Shown: positions 58,531 to 64,000 of the stretch, piece after piece
How the letters are laid out: the number at the start of each line of letters is the position of its first letter
Position numbering within the stretch: position 1 is the stretch's first letter
NCBI GenBank assembly: GCA_012064385.1
Contig: QRDG01000529.1
Coordinates: forward strand, 2,700,854-2,764,853
Direction of reading: 5' to 3'
Length of the DNA stretch: 64,000 nucleotides
From: Puccinellia tenuiflora
Taxonomy: Eukaryota; Streptophyta; Magnoliopsida; Poales; Poaceae
Translations under genes and position numbers: made by a program
The notes under the pieces: generated by a model
The model's input: the letters and a program-made list of their open reading frames with translations, nothing else
Database searches by the model: none
Told to the model about the DNA's origin: nothing

Positions 58531-61500
58531 ATGGCTATTATTGAAGAATTGGATAGAACAGCAGCCTCTGTTACTGGATCTTCTCCTGTAGTCAGTCCAG
58601 AAAAAATTCATCAAATGTTTGAAGAAGTTTTATCACCACTGGAAGGAGCATGCGACTGATATTTGGGGATCTTCGTGTGCAATTTCTGTGGCTACTCCAC
58701 CACCCTCTGAAGACATTCGATATCAGAAATCATTAGCCTTGAGCATGTGGTTTTTTTGGTCATCAGTTCCCAGAAACTATAATGGTCTTTCTCAGCAGGC
58801 AGATTCATTTCCTGTGCAGGCAGAAAGATAGTGATCTGCTTAAGTCTTTGAAGATGGCTGTTTCTAAAGCAGTTGGTGTTGATATCATGTTGCATATACT
58901 GAGAGAGGGTGATGATGGGTCTGCCTTAATGGATGAGATTATATGTGCTGTATGTGCACATTCTAACCATGCTGTTGTTGGGCACTTAGCAAGAGAGAAG
59001 CCTGAAGGCAAGGTTCTTGAAGCATGGTCTGAAAAACTGCATGGATCAAGGTTAAAGCTTTTTGATGTGTCAAGTGGCATCTCTGAGCTTCTTGCTGTCA
59101 AAGATGTTACCGAGATTATATATGTGAAAAAGGCTGCATATTTAGCTGCATCAGTTATGCGGAAGTATGTAGTTCCAAAGGTGGTGAAGATAATAGTGGA
59201 TGAAAGGAAGGTAACACATTCAAAGCTGATGGTTATGACAGAGAAGATACTACTTTCTCCAATAAATATAGATGTTAAACTAAAGGCAGAAAATGTTGAC
59301 ATATGCTACCCTCCTATTTTTCAAAGTGGAGGCAAGTATGACCTTAGGCCTGCTGCTTTTAGCAATGATGATAATCTGTACTACGATTCTGGAAGCGTCA
59401 TTATCTGCGCTTTTGGGTGCCAAGTACAGTGGTTACTGCTCAATGTCGCAAGAACCTTCCTGATTGATTGTACTGCAGAAAAATGTAATGCATATAAGGT
59501 CCTCCGTCAAGCGCATGATGCTGCTATTGCTGCTTTGACACCAGGTAGCAAGGTTAGTTCCAGTTACCAGGCTGCAGTTGCTGTGGTCAGGGACAAAGCT
59601 CCCGGACTTCTTCCTTTCCTTACCAAGTCAGCTGGAGCAGGAATTGGTATCGAGTTCCGCGAAACATGGCTTTCCTTGAGTGAGAAAAATGACCGGATAC
59701 TAAAGGATGGGATGATCTTTAATGTTTCACTTGGTTTCCAGAACCTGGTAGACAAAACCAACGGTGACAAGACAAACAATGACAAGACCAAAGAATTCTC
59801 TCTATGGCTGGCTGACACTGTTCTGATCTGCAAGGAAAATCCAGAAGTCTTGACAGCTTTTGTCTCTAAGGCTGATGTTGATGCCTTCTATTCATTTGAT
59901 GAGGAAAATGTAGGATTACCTTCTATGAAACCAGCTCTTAAAGCAGAGGTTATGGTCCCAGTTAAACCTGTGCTGAAACCAGAGTTGATGCTGCCATTGA
60001 GAGAAAATTTACGATCCCGTAGCAGGACACCTAAGGAGGACCTTAGGAAACAGCTCCAGTCAGAAATCTTAAAGAACAAAACTAATGAAGCAGCAATGAG
60101 AAGTGGTGCTGTCGATCATAAGTTGTTGGAGGGACATAGCCGTTCCAGAGCTATGGACGAACTGGTTGCATACAGGAGTGCAAGTGACATGCCTGGTTCC
60201 AATCGACTGGAGATTCAGGTGGACAAACAGAATGAGGCTATCCTGTTACCGATATGTGGAGTTACTGTTCCCTTTCATGTTTGTACCGTAAAAAAGTGGA
60301 TATCCGTGGGGATAGCAACAGAGGAGTTTATGTCAGCATTACATTTAATGTCCCTGGCACTGCTTCCAGTCTTCATGACCCCCACTTGCAGAACTTCATT
60401 TTCTTGAAAGCAGTCACCTTCCTTTCCAAAGACAGAAGTCATGCTGATGAGGTTATTAAATCGGTGAAGCTTCTTCAAAAAGGAGTCACTGAAAGAGCTA
60501 GAAGAGCGAGTTTGGTTAGTCAGGAAAGGCTTCAACTATGTGATGGAATGAGGAGGGATAGGATTCAGTTTCCTGATCTGTGGATACGGCCATCATTTGC
60601 TGGTCGTGGGCGGAAGGTCCCTGGAACTTTGGTGGGCCCATGTCAATGGTTTCAATATTCTGTATCTAAATCTCAAAAGGTGGATATTATGTTCAGCAAC
60701 ATAAAGCATGCCTTCTTCCAGCCAGCAGAGAGAGACATGATAACGCTGTTCCACTTCCATCTGTACAATGAGATCATGGTGGGCAACAAGAAGACTAGGG
60801 ATGTGCAGTTCTTCAATGAAGTGCTGGATGTTGTGGATTCGGTTGGTCTTAAACGACGATCAGCATGGGATCCTGATGAGATTGAGGAAGAGCAGCGTGA
60901 AAGGGCACGGCGGAAGGAAATAAATGGACAGTTTGAGCTGTTTGTGAAAAGGGTTGTTTCCGTCTGGTCCCAGCCAATATTTGATCAGCTCCGCTTACAT
61001 TTTGAAACCCCATCACAGAAGCTTGGCTTCAATGGAGTCCATGGCAGAACAACATGTTTTATCGTTCCTACTCCAAGTTGCCTAGTACAGCTTGTTGAAT
61101 CACCATTCCTTGTAATTCCGTTGAGGGAGGTCGAGATTTTATGCTTGGAAAGGGTGGCCCTGGGCAGAAATCCTTCGACATGGTATTTGTATTTCAAGAT
61201 TTAAAGCGAGATGTTATGCGCATAGAGGTCATTCCAATGACATCTCTTGACAAGATCAAAGATTGGCTTAATGATATCAACATGAAGTACTATGAATCGA
61301 AACTGAACCTTAACTGGCGCCAGGTCCTCAAGACTCTGGACCATCCAGATTCTGACAGGAATGACAGGTGGGAATTCTTGAATCCAGATGCTAGTGACTC
61401 AGATTTAGAGAATACCGAGACAGAGGATGAGAAGTACGAACCATCTGATTCAGAGTCGGGCTCAGAATCGGATGACGAAGACAGCGACAGCGAATCAGTG

Positions 61501-61722
61501 GTGGATTCTGGTGAGGATGAGGTTCCCTTGGCTGGTTCAGATGATGATGATGGCGCCGAGTCATGGGACGAGATGGAGCGCAAGGCAAGGGATGCTGACA
61601 TGGAGATGGGCAGTGAATCTGACAGCGAAAACGAGAGGCAGCGGCGGAGGGAGAAAGAAAAACGACATTTGAATCTCCAGCACTCGAAGGGTGTTCCCCA
61701 GAAGAGGCATCGTGCCAACTGA
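58531..61722 (+). pseudogene. SPT16: SPT16, FACT complex subunit, frame broken by single-base indels
   Basis: SPT16 with SSRP1 forms FACT, the nuclear histone chaperone that loosens H2A-H2B during transcription and replication. The 3192 bp fit the plant length of about 1060 residues. Landmarks: HHWKEHATDIWGSS and ATPPPSEDIRY (amino-terminal lobe), LKAENVDICYPPIFQSGGK and ARTFLIDCTAEK (pseudo-aminopeptidase M24 fold), RKQLQSEIL linker, LWIRPSFAGRGRK and NIKHAFFQPAERDMITLFHFHL (middle PH domains), YYESKLNLNWRQVLKTL, and an acidic DSE-rich tail. The frame changes at 58618-58620 (extra T), 58751-58757 (T run), 59415 to 59443 (paired, compensating), about 60290-60295 (A run) and 61162-61165 (missing C). 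Between these there are no in-frame stops. It is either a young pseudogene or an intact gene with sequencing errors. The start at 58531 is the first ATG after the acceptor. Confidence 0.85.
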
Positions 61723-62493
61723 AGGCTACAGTTGTGTTCGTCTTAGCAGTTGAAGTTGTGAATTTGTGATTGCGTGTGAAACATTGCTGAGTTTAAACTA
61801 GTGCTCTGTGCATCTGTTGTCTTCAGTAGTCAGTGTTGACTTGCTGTTATATTCTTGTAGCGGTTTTGGGTATCTTGAAAACTAAATCTGTAGATATGCA
61901 GTTGTGATTTCTGATATTCTGTCACATCCACTACTAACTGGAGTTAATTTACACGCTCTGTTTTCTTTTTCTGATCATTGGTCGCATAATTTCTCCCATT
62001 TTCCTGACTTTCTGCTGTTGGCATCAGAGTAAAATTTATATTATTATTTTTGTGAATGGAGTAAAATTCATATGCATGCATGACAATGTCAGAATATATC
62101 TTTATCATACTATTCTTTAGATTTGTTGATGACTGTAGAGGATTGAATAATCTAATTATCCGTATGATGACGTTTGTTGTTGTTGACACTTGAGCTATTC
62201 CTGTACTGTTCTATCTCGATTCTAGACGCGTTTAAACTTTGAAGTGTTTAAACTTGTAATCTGGCTCCTGAGTCATACGCTACCCAAAACAGGATGATGA
62301 TAACTGCATTTCTCCATCTCGAAAAAAAAGAAGCAAATCGATACAATCCAAAAAGCCCCCTGGCCCTGCTCCAGTTTCTTCCTCGTGAATAAACGCTGAC
62401 ATCCGTAAGACACATTCATCAGCATAACTTCCAACGGAACATAATATTATTGGTCACAGATTGTCAAGAGTAATATTTACAGCTAAACAAGTA
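61723..62493. other. SPT16 3' flank and intergenic spacer
   Basis: An AT-rich spacer between the tail-to-tail SPT16 and ATG101 genes, holding the presumed SPT16 3' UTR (to about 61950). I saw no other gene. Confidence 0.55.
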
Positions 62494-62573
62494 CTCCCTC
62501 CATTCCATAATATAAGACGTTTAACTAGCTAAAACAGCTTGCTAAAACGTCCTATATTTTGGAACAGAGGAAG
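62494..62573. mobile_element. Stowaway MITE
   Basis: An 80-bp element with terminal CTCCCTCCATTCC and GGAACAGAGGAAG as imperfect inverted repeats, flanked by TA on both sides (62492-62493, 62574-62575). The interior ATAATATAAGACGTTT pairs with AAAACGTCCTATATTTT. It is non-coding and lies close to the 3' end of ATG101, where such elements are often found. Confidence 0.88.
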
Positions 62574-62749
62574 TACTAGGAACCACATGGTGCTTACATT
62601 GGCAACAGAGGTCTGCCATTCTACACTATTATTCTGTACACATAAACTCTGGCTTCCATGAATCAGCTCTGACGGATGGCCTCCTCACACAACCCAAGCC
62701 ACCCACATCACATCTGCGGCCCGTTTTGTGCAGTTTCCAACAAAGACCT

Positions 62750-63919
62750 TCAGTTCAGTGAGTACGAATGTCCACTACTCAGCGCTCTCCGGAGAACGTC
62801 GGCGTTCCACCCGAATACAGAGTCAGAAGAGCTGTCACACACCGTCCAAGGAAAAGGTGTCACCTGGAGATTCAGATACTGATGAATCATCCTCACCAAC
62901 TGCCACCATGCTATCTATCCAAGGAGGCTGCCCCACTTTAAATACACTGCATATTTTCATGTACAAAACTTAAAACTCACCTGGGGATTAAAATCTCATG
63001 ATTGAATATCCTGTCAGAGATTGGAGGAATATGGTCTTTTTTCTCATTGGCGTAGTTTATGATCTGGAACATGACATCTTGGATCAGCAAGCCCAGCGCA
63101 TCACGTCTTGAGCTTGAGCTGCCCTCTTCTAATGCTTGTCCTGAGGGCACATAGCATCACAAGTTAACAAGTTTTATTATACCTGCTTATCGTGAATATT
63201 ACAGAATTAGCAAAACTACTCCTATAAGTCCTGAGTGGAGGAGACGCGCACCCTCAACCTGGGTTTGAGCCCTAGCAAGGAGCCATGAAAATGACCTTAG
63301 AAACGCAAATACCTTTAGTATTTGTTGGTGCTTTGAGCCACGTGATTTGCTATGTCCTTTAGGGCTTATGACATGTAAATTGATGAACCATTGTTCCCAG
63401 TAAATCCTCTCAGTCTTGTTGCTGAACCAGCCTGGGTGCTTATTCTTTTCATCAAAGAACGAGAGGCACACCTGATGTATTAAAGCTACCATGTATTAAA
63501 ATGAAAATCACATAAATGTGCAAATTGCACAACTTGCTGTTTACCATAACAATCTACCTGGCTTCTCCGATTGGATGCTTTTCTGCCCAAGCAATGAACT
63601 GGTTAATCTTTTCATCGACCTCCTTTTCTAATTCTGCAAGTCCACATTGCACCTGGCCACAAACACACACAAAGAACATTTTAGTTGGAGCAGGTAACAA
63701 ATATCAGCACACCAGCATATAACTGGAACCAGTAACACCAAATATATGGAGGAAATAGAACTATATTATAGCTCATTCAGTAATAAGAAAGTAATAGTCA
63801 CATAGTTTCTTTTCCAGGGCAAGTAATACTCACATAGGTGATCTCAAAGAGGTCACAGTCAACATCTTTGGGCCGAACAAGAGTAAGAGTTCGATGAAAG
63901 AATATCGTATGCAGAATGC
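62750..63919 (-). CDS. ATG101: ATG101, autophagy-related HORMA protein (partial, one base missing)
   Basis: ATG101 is the partner of ATG13 in the ATG1 kinase complex that starts autophagosome formation. Visible exons on the minus strand: 63919-63834 (ILHTIFFHRTLTLVRPKDVD to FEITY), 63652-63558 (VQCGLAELEKEVDEKINQF to KHPIGEA), 63471-63342 (VCLSFFDEKNKHPGWFSNK, YWEQWFINLHVISPKGH), 63140-62981 (SSSSRRDALGLLIQDVMFQI, EKKDHIPPI), and 62831-62750 (SSSDSVFGWNADVLRRAL, stop). The first coding exon lies beyond 64000. Phases fit throughout except after the second visible exon, which is 95 bases where 96 are needed. GCCAG|GTAG would be in frame as GCCCAG|GTAG (A-Q, and Q is the family residue). The donor of the third visible exon is taken at CAC|GTGG, because the more typical AAAG|GTATTT at 63313 gives the wrong phase. 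Confidence 0.85.
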
Positions 63920-64000
63920 CTGCAACATATTCATCAAGGATATTCACAGTAAGGAGAAGCACCCACACAAAAAAAAGTAGCATCCGTGTTTCATAATTGG
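63920..64000 (-). other. ATG101 first intron (partial)
   Basis: The sequence upstream of acceptor GTTGCAG on the minus strand. The codon for the cysteine of the family motif RCILHT is split at this junction (T|GC). Confidence 0.6.

Noticed and set aside
58531..61722. SPT16 as a processed retrocopy
   Set aside because: A GT-AG 5'-UTR intron and a TATA-containing promoter lie upstream, and plant SPT16 coding regions are naturally intronless.

Overview
The window looks like a piece of a large grass genome, most probably a wheat or barley relative (Triticeae). The evidence is a roughly 53 kb block of nested LTR retrotransposons between plant nuclear gene sequences, Stowaway-type MITEs, GC-rich plant promoters, and spliced plant genes with canonical GT-AG introns. 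No bacterial-style operons, rRNA, tRNA genes or CRISPR arrays were seen.

Layout. (1) 1-1247: the first coding exon of a CTP-synthase-like gene on the minus strand (374-491), its 5' flank, and an AT-rich low-complexity stretch. (2) 1248-7456: element A, a coding-less Gypsy LTR element with Tat-like PBS and PPT. A five-unit 90-bp tandem repeat lies near its 3' end and is split by an Athila-like solo LTR (4281-5873). Its right LTR is truncated and ends in a 30-bp templated filler. (3) 7457-54838: remains of a coding-less Tekay-type chromovirus (element B). Its left LTR carries a patch (7457-8578) that appears copied from its right LTR, plus a 2.6 kb solo LTR (8668-11270). Its right LTR is split by element C.

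(4) The nest: element C (18153-53613, minus orientation, gag-like CCHC protein only) is split by element D (25332-51108, plus orientation, Tat-lineage Gypsy with gag, protease, RT, two RNase H domains and integrase). D is split in gag by element E (27568-39984, minus orientation, full-length Tekay chromovirus with an uninterrupted gag-pol-chromodomain frame). Each insertion of C, D and E, and three solo LTRs, has an exact 5-bp target duplication, so the order of events is readable: B, then C, then D, then E.

(5) Between pol and the 3' LTR, element D carries a five-exon antisense gene (50025 down to 45398) with its own TATA box, canonical splice sites and a total length divisible by three (1035 codons plus stop). 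A later 672-bp solo LTR interrupts only its first exon. This is the most interesting system in the window.

(6) 54839-64000: old repeat debris, then a plus-strand SPT16 (FACT histone chaperone) locus with a 5'-UTR intron and an intronless coding region broken by single-base indels but no nonsense substitutions. Convergent to it is ATG101 (autophagy initiation, minus strand, five exons visible, first exon outside the window), which also lacks one base at an exon end. Indels of this kind in two unrelated conserved genes could be consensus errors as well as gene decay.

All calls were made by reading the sequence. No alignment or database search was run, so family names rest on recognised motifs.
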